Assembly: GCA_026168455.1 (NCBI GenBank)
Contig: CM047425.1
Location: forward strand, 97,777,580-97,841,579
Length of the DNA: 64,000 nucleotides
Direction of reading: 5' to 3'
Source of the DNA: Theocolax elegans
Taxonomy: Eukaryota; Arthropoda; Insecta; Hymenoptera; Cerocephalidae
A program made the position numbers and the translations under genes. Of the stretch, positions 14,205 through 28,000 are shown piece by piece (the first letter of the stretch is position 1; each line of letters starts with the position of its first letter). The notes under the pieces are model-generated. The model was not told where the DNA came from, did no database searches, and saw only the letters and a list, made by a program, of their open reading frames with translations.

Positions 14205-15966
14205 CACACTTTCGATTGTTATAATCACCATAAATTGAACAAACGAATAAAGAGCCATTAATCCCATCTTGTTACCTCCGATAAATCGAGACAAAATCAG
14301 CCCAAACAAAATAATAAAATGCTAAAGAATGTGATGAAAAAAACCATACTATCTAGATATAATTATACACACGCACACGCACACACACACAATGTATGTA
14401 GAAATAATTGAAAAAGAAGAAAGCTCCGTAATATCAGGGTCGTAATAACCAAGCCATACAGCATATATAGGTACGCAAGCATCAGAGAAGCCGTCGTTAT
14501 AAAGCCCCTCACGGATGGGTAATCGCGTGTATGACCACTGGCCAGCTTTAATTAATTAATCCAGGGTAAAGAGGGGTGGATGTGCGTATATAACTATATA
14601 CATATACATGTATATGCCTAGCATACAATACTAATATCAATGTAATTCGCGAAAGCGCGCGCTCGCGTGCTCCAGCTAGGGAAGGGCGTCGTGCTTTTGA
14701 CGCCGCGATCGCGCGGGCGTGCGCCAGGGCATTGTTATTGCATGGCCTGAGTCGAGTTATGTACGGCAGGCTGGACCCGACGGTGCAAAAATATCCTATG
14801 CCTTTGTCTCCCCTTTTTTACGGAATTTTTTCCTTTATTTTTTTCATTTTGGAAGATGGTGTTGAAAATTTTGGAGGTTTTGTTACATGCGGTTATTTCT
14901 GGTTTTCGAGACTCGACTTTTTTCATTACAGATATTTGAGCTACCTTTTTTATGATTAATCTTTTTTACATAACGGACTAACTGTTTTAAGAGTTTTGTA
15001 CAATGCTCAAAACGTGACATTTCGATTTTGCTGTTAAATGCTGGATGTTTGCAATCTTAATATAATACATTTTTTTCATTTATCATAATACTTTCGAGTA
15101 TAAAATATATATGTATATATTTTTAATAGTTACTGCAGTTATGTGTTACCAATACTTAAGAAAGAAAATATTCAGAAAGTTGAATGATCAATAGAACTGT
15201 CGCATTTTAGTTTCTGCTCACTATGTCTACTTTTCGGTTCTTTTTCCCTCTTGATTTGTCCCCTTTCTGTCTTTCTTATTTTCGCACCCTCGTGAATCAA
15301 AGTAAGCTTCTAATTCGTCGATATTAGACCATTCCCCTTTTGAGGTTACTGCATAAAAGCGAGTTGTGGAATACTTTCATTAGAACAAATTTTACTTGTT
15401 GTAATTTCAATATATTTTGTTACTATACGTTTAAACGTTAATTAAATGTGCTCCGTAAACACAGGTTTCATTTATTTACAATCACTACCGTCTTCCATTT
15501 ATTTTTTCCATAATTTTCAATCGATTTTCGTAATTAATATTTTTTGACGTAATTGTTCGCAAATTACAATTTTTAATCGATATTTATTATCTAAAGAAAA
15601 TGACGTCAAAAATGTTAAATTTAATTACACTATCAATCAATAAAGATATTATGTCATCACGTGAATTTGAAATTGCTTCTCACTAAAAAAATAGACTAAT
15701 ATTTTAAATCTGAAACATATGGAGAAATTGCGTGTTCAGTAAATTAAAATTAAGAATAAACATATTTTTTATAAATAATAAAATTAAACTAAAATTAAAC
15801 CTCAAATAAATATTAATTATACATCCAATCGTATTTATATACATACAGTCTAATGAAAAATAAGATATAGAAATATTGTTTACAATTGTCTGGGAATGCG
15901 GTTTGTACTAACAGTATTTAATGTCCTTTGCTTTTCTAACCGAGAGAGAGAGAGAGAAGGAAGGTA

Positions 15967-16002
<36 letters not shown>

Positions 16003-19000
16003 AAAGAGGTTTCTCTTTCCCTTTGGCGGCGCACATCAAACGCGAAATTTCTTTTTCCTCGGCTCTCTCTCTCTCTCTTTCTCTCCCTCTCCCTCTCTCT
16101 CTCTCTCTCTCTTTCTCTCGGGGAGTGTCACGAGCAGCCATTCTCGAGAGAAAGGATCTTCTCGCCGCAAGGGCTCCTACTACTCCGTCTCTCTTTGCCG
16201 TTAAAAATATCCACCGAGTCTCGTGTCGGCGGCTCGGTGTAATTTTAGCGCGCGGCGATAATCGATCGACGATTTCCACACTGGATATATATGTGTGTCT
16301 ATATATGTATATACGTAATATGCGTATATGTATGTACATGTGTGTGTGTGTAAGCGATATATAGCCAAGGCTATCACATCGCACGTACTCTACGTGTGCT
16401 TTGGTTATACGACCGATTCAGAGAGCAAGGGGATGGAGAAAATATGTTACGTTGCAGTTTTCTTTAAAGACTTTCGTCGCGATCCTTTTAGTTTTTTGGC
16501 TCCTTTTTATTTTTCTAAGGGGGTGACTTTTAGAAATTGGAATCGTCGATATAGTATGTATAACTTGAAGTAAAAGTTAATAATTTCCACAGTATTGATA
16601 TTTAATCTTTGTGAATCACGCCACATTAGAATAATGTAATCATAAGTATTTGAGATTTAATAAGTTTCTAACTGGCATTGAAAAATTACTTAAAACTAAA
16701 CACGTTTAATCCAACATAATTTACCATAAATAAGGAAAAATTATATTTTTCTTTGTTGAGCGTAAAAAAGGAAGAGGAAACAATATTCCATTTGTATTCT
16801 TGTTTACAGAGGCTAACCGATCATTTGACATTAGGACACGTAAAGGAAAGGTACTCGATCGTTCCACACTGAAAAGACGTAAGGGCGCGCGATGTTATTT
16901 TGTATTCTGAACGCGCGTATATATAGGGACGTACGCACAATCAAATATGGTAACTGTTGCGATCGCTCAAGCGCACGCAGACCCTCGGGGCCAGATTAGT
17001 TCGCGGGGGCGAGCGGCGCCGCCGTTTATAGGATAACCCGACGACCAAACATATTACATACAAAGTATGTACATGCAACTAGGCAACATTTATTCTTTTA
17101 ATGTTTACCATTGCTTTTGCAAATTTTTTATTTCAAAAGAGAGTTACACATATATTATAATTAATCTTTTAATTTTCACGATAAAAATATTATATTATTG
17201 ATTGTTTCCATGACAATGTCTACAATTGTAATGTTACATAAAATTTATGGTAACACGTATATAAACAAATTATAAAATAAATGTATTTTACTTATTTCCA
17301 CATTTAAGTGTTAATACATGATAATATCTAATATTAGATTAATTCATCAACCTATTTAATTCGATGTTTTAAAATTCTTTCATGCGCGCACCTATTAGGT
17401 AAAATTGTTTATAAATGAACGTAAAATTCAAAGAAAATTCACACACATCAGTGAGAGAGAGAGAGAGAAAGAGAGAGAGACCGGTTAGCCAAATGTACTA
17501 AGGATTAGAGTATACGAGCCTTTAGGCGTCGGTCTCCTCTCGCAAAGGGAGAACCAACACGCGCCCTTCCAACCCTGCGGGGCCGCAAAGCTAAGCGAAA
17601 GCAGATTACGGCGCAATCATCGCGCGACTCTCAATCCTCTCCCGGGGTGTAGCTCGCTCCCTCAGGTTTCCCAAGGAGCAGTTTTACACACATACATACG
17701 TCAATATTTATATATTCCTCTTCCCTTTCCTTTATAAATCATTTACCCCGCATTTTTGGTTACCAAACTTTACGAATCGCTTTGTATCTTGGAATTCCGA
17801 TTTTCAAACTTCGATCGACGGTTTTACGTTACAGTTAAAGTAGATTTGTGGTATAACAGAGAAAAGCTTTCAGAAATTTAATTATTAAGATTAATTTGTA
17901 AAAACTTTAGTATTGAAATGTTATTAAAAAGTACACATTATATGAATGTAAGTAAATAAATACCCTACATATTACTAATTCAATGCATCCCATTACTCTA
18001 AATAACTTTAAATTAAACCAAAAACTGGGAGGTACAATATGAAAGCAAAGGGAAAAAATGTAAACGAAAAAAATAGGAACGGCATCGTACAAACCGACAA
18101 ATTGCAAAAGCCTCGGCTCTCAAAGTCTCGAGCCACAGACGCGCGAAAATAATCGATCAAAAGTGTGCGCCGAAAAAAAAATACGAGAGAAAAAAATGAA
18201 CAATACAAAAAAGGATATAGATACATATCTCGTGCTCTCTCGTCAATCGGCATAAAGAAACAACGGGGAAAAAGAAACGCATGCACGCGAAAACCCCCCG
18301 CTAGAGAGATAGAAACAAACAAAAAATGTACACGTGACAATGACTGTCTGTCGTGGAATTTTTTCGCGGGTTGTACGAAGGTGCCCTGTTTGAAAAGAAG
18401 GACTGGAAGGAAAAATTTTAAAAGGGGGCCCCATTGTTTTTTCTACATCCAACGTTTTCTCCCAAGTCCCAGTGAACATAGCTTGCCTTCCTAGGATTTC
18501 AATAATGCTGACATACGCCTTTTTTCCGTCGTAGAAAGGGTTGGAAAGCGATGTTTGCGAATCGACGGCTTTTTCACGGTGCTTTTTTTCATATAGAGAA
18601 AAAAAAACAGGACGCAGAGTTTCTTTTATCAAGTTCTCTTGCGCGAATACTTTGTAGTGAGACGAACTTTTCCGCGTAAAGTAAGAGTAGAAGGGGAACC
18701 TTGAGGGGATGTGGAGAGAGGCATTTCTTTTGCCTCTTCTTTTTGCAAGCTCCTCTATTATTACGAAAGATTAAACGAAGAGTTATGGAATTTTTTAATA
18801 CGATCCTATCTCGCTCTCTTTCGTTCCTAGGTACGCGGCTCTTTTTATTTCTTTTACTTTTTATTTGGCCCAGATATTTTACGCATTTCCGAGAGGGTTT
18901 GCTTTAATATTTTAGATAAATGCCGTAATCGTATCATGAATAATTATTTCATCCATTTGCAAATGCGATTATAAAAAAATAGATTTGAGAGATCTTCTCA

Positions 19001-22000
19001 TTAATACATTGATTATTCAAATATTGAATAAGGCTAAACAGCAATAATAATAATAATAGGAATTACATAAATACGCATTGATTTATAAAATATGTTCAAC
19101 CAAATTAATTGTTTAGAAATAAACAATGTTAAACTAATCGTTTCCCATTAAATCATGGTAAGCGAATTCTTATACAGTTCAACAATCTACGCGCATAATA
19201 ATAGCTGCAAAAAAAAGCTTGCATCGCATCCAATTCAACAACGACTTTTCAAACGCCAGTATCGATTAACTTCAAAGTCAAATACCGTCTTCCCTTCGAG
19301 AAAAATCATAAATCTTACGCAAGTATTTATCCGCAAGTAAAAAAAGAGGCACAATAGGTATATACGTAGATATATATGCACCTTATATGCACACCTACAC
19401 CAAGTCCACGCCCACCGAGTCACGAGATACATCGAGAAGCTCGCGTTTCGCGCGTAACGATAATATACCCACACCGTGCATGGTGCATTGTTGCTGGAAG
19501 CCATCATTGTCCTCACTCTCCTTCCTCGATTTTGCTCTCCCTTCTTCTTTTTCTTCTTACGATGAGCCTCCGCCTATTCGAACGTATATAGGGTATACAC
19601 AACGCACCAGAGTGTTACTCGACTCTATACACTTTCATTCGAGATATAATTTTTCCACAAGTACAAGTTTGTTTTACATTTACATTTTGGGTTTTCGATA
19701 TATTTGAACGTATTCTATAAATACGTACAGTTGATAATTGTATATAATAAATAAAAAGAGCTTTAATAATAAATAAACACACAAAAAATGTTTACTATTA
19801 AAAAAGCGAATGAAAATACATGCGGATGTGCACCGAGAGTGGCTATAAATAGATGTCTACTTACGCATCGCAACAACTCAATTCCCTAACAATATCTTCC
19901 CATTCAAATACGAATCTGTCACGCAAGTATAAACCCACAAAACCTCAGAGAAGTAACCTCAACGCATCGCATCTAAACTCATAATCTCGAAGGACTTGCG
20001 CTCGCGCGCGCGCAAAATAATCCCCTCTCCCGTGGTACGTTCTAAGTATATATAACGATGTCACAACGTTCCCGTCTAGAAAAACAAGGCCTCCGACCCC
20101 ATTACACGCATCTCGTTCAAGAATCTCCAGATAATTAATAGCCGATAAGGATGTCGAACGTGGCACCCCGAAATCTCCCCGCGCATCGTTTTTACCCTCA
20201 AGCTGCATGTGTGCGCCGCGTCTATATGTATATATATGCATTGGATTCGCAGGTCAGTGAGTTGTCGGTCCGACTCGCGTCAGCGGTCTCGATTTATCGG
20301 ACTCGTCAATCTTGGCTGACCTACGATCTCGGGTTACTCGGATATACTGCCTCGACTCGTCTCTCCCAGCTCCCTCTTTCTTTGTCGCACAGGTTCCATT
20401 TTTCGAGATTCGCGATAACAATCGCGAGGGCGAGTATTTATCGGTTTGCGCACCTTATTATTAAGGTTTCCCTTGTGGGCTCCCTCGTACTGTGTACGTA
20501 TATACATATATACATATATACATGTACATACATATGCAATGTGTATGTGCGATCCCATTGTTCAATTTGAGCGTTGAGGTATACAAATTGTTCTTCTGGA
20601 AATTAATCTGGTTACGTGCGTCTTTGTGTGTATTTCTGTTTTACAGAGCTTCTACAGAAGTTATAGCATAATTAGGTGAATATTATGTTTAATAGCGTTA
20701 TTCTATGTATACACGTGAACATCGATAAGTATAATGGTTGTTTATAGGGCGCAAATACGGTATATAGATATACGGTTTGATTTCGTTGCGCGGATACAAG
20801 TTTATACGCGGTATACCCCCTGCAGTAATTATCCTTGTACATAAGCGTATGCAATGTATTGATATGAAAAAATCAGCGTTGTATAGCAATATACTACTAA
20901 CCACTCAACGATAATATAATATTATTTACGTATTTTAACGTAACGTATAAAATTTATCAAATATAACTGATATTTCCAACCACTCGCAATCGTCCTCCCG
21001 ACCGAAAATATATAAAGATAACGCCGAAACGGAACCAGACACCCGTACGCAAAAAAAAAATTAAATAGACAATAAATTAAACGAGTAAATCCTCATTTCA
21101 AAAAGTGACAACCTCATCAAACGTTCTATCGAATAAACGAGGGGAAATAAAATAAAAAACAAATGCGCGAGTAAAAAAAGAGATATATAAGAATATTCCG
21201 ATGCATTAATATTTCCGTGCGAGAGGGCAGCAGCGATACGCAAATTTTGGAGCTTGTCATGTACAAGCATGTATCGGTGGCCGTTTAAAAGGCCTCGTGC
21301 GAGCAGCAACAATGCAGAACGAGAGAGGGAGAGAGAGAGAGAGAGCACACGCTATAGGCGTTCTATCGCATCGGCGCGCCCGCGCGCCCGCGGATACTCG
21401 CTAGACCAATATGAGCATTTATCGGCCAATCCTCGGCTATAATCGGCTTTGTGTCCAAAAACGAAATCGTCTGCACCGCTTTGTGCATATTGCGTGTATA
21501 TACGCGATCATTTTCCCCCCGGATTACTTCTTCTTCGGTGTGCTCTTTGTTCGCTTGTTTGTTACCTTGCATTTTTTTTGCAATACCACTCGGACACTCA
21601 CACAAACGCGCGCGATCGCGCATACATATACATATACGTATCATATACAGCATATACATATAAATGTACACGGCTCGGTTGTTTTTTTTCGACGGTTTCG
21701 CGCGATTGATTCGCTTTAGATTCGATATTTTTTTCACCTCTCTTCGTCTCATTCTCTCTCACTCTCGGAGATCTGCTTTTCGTTGATTTTGCCTGTCGTT
21801 GATGTATCAAAAATGATGTTGAGAGAAATTATTATTTGTCGGCGAAATTTCCGAGATAATTGAGGTTTATATCATTCTCTGTGATTGAGAGCATTTCTAA
21901 TTCTATATGTACGGTATATTTGGTAAAGCGAATAAATGGTAAACTAAATAAAACGAATAGAGAAAAAATAAAATCGAGTTAATATAAAGTTTGAATTATA

Positions 22001-25000
22001 TCGAAAGATACAATCACCATAAAAAAATGTTGATACCAACTTAATTTTTCTGATCAATATGTAAACCATATATACTATAGTTAAACGCCAGACACATTTG
22101 ATTGCGGTGTACAGAGCGCGCGCGCCAACGGTTTGGTTACTTACCGCTTGTGGTTTTTGCGCGCGACCCTTTGGAGAAAAGTGTCGTACCAAGTTGCGGG
22201 TACTCGCTCGCGCACCTCGGGCTCTATCTCGGGTACTTTGAGATCGGGTTACACGACTAAACTCGAGCGTGCATAATCGAGAATTCCTCGAATACCCCTG
22301 CTGATCGTTCTTTTATCCGTGTGTCAGCCGCCGAGAGAGGTAACCTGTCATCGATAGCTCTAATACCTGACCCAAATATACATGGAGCATTTTGCGTTGA
22401 CTGCTCGATCAACTTTTTTAAAATCACCTAATTTTTTATATAGGCTGGGAATGTTTTCCATAATACAGGAAAATATGTTACGACCATGAAATTAATTAGT
22501 TTAAACTATGAAAAAATATCAGAAAATCAGATTTTTCTACTATTTCTTAGATATTAGGGGTACTATAAAAAGTTATATTAATAAACTACTGATTAAAAAG
22601 TTTTAGATTTTATTGCCTAATAATATAAATTAACTATATAAAAAATGAGTTCTCTAATAACGAGGGTTGATAATACATCTTTGAATTTATACTACGATTC
22701 TAAAAAATACAGAAATAAATAATAGTTTTATATAGTATTTATATAGTACAATTAAATTATTACAAATTTCTTTCCTTGAAATTAAATTTTATAGAAATCA
22801 TTAATTATTAACAGTTTTGAAAATAAAAGAATCGGCTTAAACTGAAACTTTCAGATTAAAAATTCTGACATAAATGGACATATTCCAGACAAGATTAATC
22901 TACACATACTTATAATTGCTGTAGAAAAAATCAAAAAATATAATTTTTGGTAGAATATGTAAGCTTTGTATCAATTAATTTTATCATTTAAAAATATTGT
23001 CTGAAGTTTGCAAAATGTTTCGAGCCGACACCAAAAATGTAATATATTTTAAAATATATACTAGTATAAGAAATTGATATCATAAGATAATAATTACAAA
23101 TTCAATTTACTACTGTACTTTCTATATACATACGCCAGCACTAGGTGTATTACGATAACAATAAATATTTTCTCTCGGTGTAAATTACACAAATTTGCCC
23201 TTTTGTTTTTATACTCTACATAAGGGATGCAGCTTGACTAAATTCCATACCTATACAGTGAAAAAAAACTTTCTATATAGTGAGATGTCTAATCACCCAC
23301 AGAGTGTATCCAGTTGCATACAAAGACCGCTTCCATTGTTTCCTCACCCTCTCGCGTATAATAGATGCCGAAACGTCGAGGACCTTTCTAAAGGGTAACG
23401 CGTCGACCAATTCGTCGGGGAAAAATGACTTTTTTGCGTTTGTTCGTGATTTATTTTTCGACATTTTTGTTGTATCTTAATACTGAGTATGCCGCATATC
23501 TGAACAGGTGCTGCCGTAAAAAAATGAAATAAAGTGAAATAATTCAGAATTAATCTTATTGGTTCAAATTCTCTTATTTGTTTTTATCAATTTTATTTTT
23601 TTCTCCAAACGTCTTCTTCTGATTAATTTTTTATGTTAAATTATAATAATTACAATAACAACTACTTAAAATTCTCTTAAATAAATGTATATTCTATTGA
23701 TCAACGCTAAATATCCCTCTAAAAAAATAGCTCGACTTCGTTCCCCCCAAAAAAAGAGAAACTAAAAGGGCACTTGTTCTTAAAATATAATGCACCTGAA
23801 AATATTTGCTTAAAATCCCGCGAGAACCCGTCACACTCAAGCAGAAGAAAAAACAAACCGGGGGCTTCAAATTATATAATGTTCAGTACTAATTCAGCCC
23901 TGAAGTATATAGTTTATCAGTCAAAAAGAGAAAGAGAGAGAGAGAGACAGAGAGAGAAGAATCAAATCCAAGTCGCGTGAAATTCCCACCTAGAATACCT
24001 GGGGCGTCGCACAGGCCTCCCGCTATTTTCTTAGTCTCGAGGGCAGACGAGGGAATAAACAACAGGGGAGCACCCCGCGAGTTTCGAATTCAGCATGCGG
24101 CCAGATGTTGACGGCGATCTTCTTTGATTTCATCGTGCGTATACCAACCCTTTCGATTTCACGGAACACTCCTTGTGTTATTGATGGACGCGCGATCATT
24201 TTCGTGGGGGTGCGGACTGATATATATTGTAAGATTGCACTTTTTTCGGCAGAGGGGAGTTTTACTTAGGATGGATGATTTTCCGCAATAAGATCCACGA
24301 AAATATAATCTTTATACCATAATTTTAGATGCCGTTTCAACCACTTTTTTGCTATAGTTATGTTTGTGTTTCACAAATATCAATTTATTAAGGGAAATAA
24401 TAAATTGATACTTAAATAAATACAAGATTATTACTACACTATCGTATAAAACAATCACGAATTGTATTTCAATCTAGAATTATATAAATTGTATAATTTA
24501 AACTATTTTTACTATACGATTATAAACTTGATTTATTTATCAAAGTAGACCGCTCGAAACAAGTTTTCTTTATTCAAGATGAAACTACTTAGCCACTCAC
24601 GGTATGTGGGCCTTCACGCTGTGATTCCCAGGAGAACAATTAAGAAATGCATCTCCGTACTGTATAAGGTATTGAGGAATATATTTGTATTAAAAATTAA
24701 ACAATGCCGATTTAAAAAAAATATATAAGAGTGCGTGAAGTAGTTTATGGGAAAACAGGTGCGAATAAATTTTTTTTTAAATGTATTTAACACCATACTA
24801 CTTGGTTAGTACTTTAAGAAACCGTAATATATTATTATTTTATTTTAGTATATACAATAAATGCAAGAACGTGTATATATATATACTGCACCAAGACATG
24901 TTCTATGAGAACACATAAAACATCTGGATTCCACGATCTTAAAGATTTTTGAGCAGTCAAACGTACTACCGACATTGTCGTTATAATATTTTGAATTTTC

Positions 25001-28000
25001 AACTTTCTCGAATTTTGATATACGAAACTTCCGGTTCTGCAGCGGTTATACGTGGTATCGATATTTATCAGGTCTAAAGTTACATTCACGAGTGTGTGTA
25101 TTATTTTAATAAGGGGAACTAAAGAGAATAAATAATAATCCCCGTACCGACAGCTCGAGGTTATTGTCTGCGTACGAACAAGTTCGTAATGTTGTAAAAT
25201 GCACTTGTCTCATGAATATCTATTAATTAATAATGCTAACACGGACAAAGGGATAATTTAGATGCTAATCTGCTAGACGTTGTTTACTCGTCCATACGAT
25301 CCATGTAAATTTGTAACAATAGGTTACATAACATTGATGTTGAGCACTCGAGTTGCACGAAAATTCACGTAGATTTACGTTACACCGTTGTTTATACCGT
25401 AACTAATAACAGTAATATATAATTTATTTTTTATTCGCGTATAGTTGATCGAATGAAAATGTGAATTTCCAAACTGTACTAGTTGTAGAGCGTATCAGTC
25501 ATTTGTACATAGTTATACCGATAGGAGATATACGAGATAATTCTGGGAACATAAAAAAAGAGAAAATGTGGTAATAGCATCAGTAGCGCAAAAGAGCAAC
25601 CTAGCATCATCTCCCCCCTCCCCCAGATATCGAGCTCGCAAACCACCTCGCCTTGTTTTCGGAAACGGAAAGTTTCCCCCATTCTCCCCGAGTTTTCAAT
25701 CCGGCGCAGGGATCTTCCGCGGCTGCGGGTTTCCCTATTGGCTACCAGCCGGTGCCGCTTCTCTCATCTCTTTTCTCTCTCTTTCTCTCTCTCTCCCTCA
25801 CTTCCCCTCTTTCTCTCTCTCTCTCTCTATCCTTTCGCGAGAATTTCCCCCTTTCGACCCTCCGTACACTCTTCTTCCGTCGGCTCAGGATATTAATTTT
25901 TCCGGAAGTTACGCGCGCGCGCACAGTTTCAATCCCGAATTTTCTCTTCGACTTTTTCCTTTATACCCGCTCGATTTCATATCAGCTAAAAAAAATAAAT
26001 CAGCTCTTCGTTTCTTGTTGCTTTAAGGAGTTGGTATATTAACGAAATTGATTATCAGTTCGTTATTTTCTTCATTGCGTTGAAATTTATTAATTCAGGT
26101 ATAGCATTTAGAACTAATATTCCATTATTATATGATACATGAAAATTTTGTACCTGCTTACCGTACGCTTTTATCTAAATACCGCTTTAACAAGATGACG
26201 CAAAGAAATCTCAAGAGAGGATAAGATAATAAGTAGAAAAACTAAATTCGACGAGAGGAAAGCAATTTTGACTGAAAGTGACTCTTAGTCTGTCGAAAGT
26301 TGGTCGGTCAGTTGCGGTTCTATATACTACTATATGGATATACTGCATGTATGACCAAAGCGTAGATTGGATGGTCAGCGTCGATTTAATTGGTTCGCGC
26401 GCATGTACTCGGCCAGATTTAATTATGCCGGTCGATTGGTCCGCGATCGTCCACTTGGCTTTGAAGTGTACCCCCGATTTTCACGCGGGATTAATCGTCC
26501 GATTGATTTTCTAATTATGCCCTGTGATTGCCATTTTAAAAAGTCTTACAAGTTATTATACGATTAGTGGATTGTTGGTCACCGTAGCTAATTATCGATA
26601 ACTATACAATTTACCTAAAATAATTATTATTTTCATTCACAATTTGCCATTATTTTTATCATACATGCAACGTATTTGATTTCATCAGGCATATAAAGAG
26701 ATCTATTATCTATACAATTTGGTTTTTTGAGACTTATATTTGATATATATCTTACAATTAGATAAAATGAAAAAAAAATGGTTTAATAAAAATTATATTT
26801 TATATTAAGGTTGTGGCATGCTTTGATAATTATAATTTTTACTAATATTCATATAGCTATAGTAATTTTTGTCATTATTTACAGCTATTTGCTATAAAAT
26901 ATAGTAATTATATTAAACCATATTTTTTCAGTGCATATTACGTTTTAAAATTATATTTGTATTATTATATGAATAATACGAGTGTAATCATTACGATATA
27001 AATAATACAAAGATGGCAGTCGAAATATTAGTTAAAGTTCTTTTCCAAATGGAAAACCCAGAGGGTCGATCGCAAAGGGATGCGCGCGAATGGCACGTTC
27101 AGGATCAGAACGTCGAGATAGTCGTCATGGAAATGAGGAAGCTGAAGCATTTCGCGCGCGATTCGCCATCCGATATATATGTATATACACACACACATAC
27201 CTATCCGAAGGTACGTTCGGATTCTCTATCTCTCTCATTTTCCCTTCAGCGTCTGTGGTTCGGTTTTGTCGCGTATAGCACTGGCTTCTTCGAAAGAGAG
27301 TCCGACCGGGAACTTATGAAAGCAACCCGCGAACGTGATATTAAATTTCTGGAATTTTGCGGTGAGACGCGATTATCTCGCCTGTACCTCCTACTATTCC
27401 GGTTTCATGCTCGTTCCTAAAATAAATTTCTAAGGTATTAATATTATTAATAATTATTGTCTCGATATGTAGCATTTACAAAGGAAAAAAGTTACTGATG
27501 CGATCGAGTGATATTTTGTCATCATTCTAATTTTGCGGAATATTAAATCTTGATAAATTTTTATTAGTTTCATCGATAAAATAATTTGAACAATGATAAA
27601 TAGATTGTTGTCGACTCCTTTTTAATAGATGTACAATTATAATAAACTTTTTTTGTAAATAATTTTACGTGAATTAACCGAGTACTTTATTATATTCTTT
27701 TTTTTTATTGAAGAACCTACTTTATCATATGCTTCATGTAAATCGTTACACACGTGCCAGTTGGATTATGTTACATTCACTATTTTTTGCGGTTAACATT
27801 TACACGTGAAAACCGCATTGGCGATAGATTTTTATCTCAGCTCCAATTCACAATAACATATTTACATCAACGTATTTTAATATCAATACAGTGTACTCAC
27901 ATTCTTTCATTATACTGTTAGTATATACTTTTATTATACTCTATCGCGATATTTTAAGAAATATTTATTTGTTTACGATTTTTTTTCTATATATGATAAT

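Noticed and set aside
15908..16384. Overlapping open frames of about 150 codons on both strands
   Set aside because: They are readings of GA/CT repeats (runs of Ser-Leu or Arg-Glu) with no domain, splice support or codon bias.
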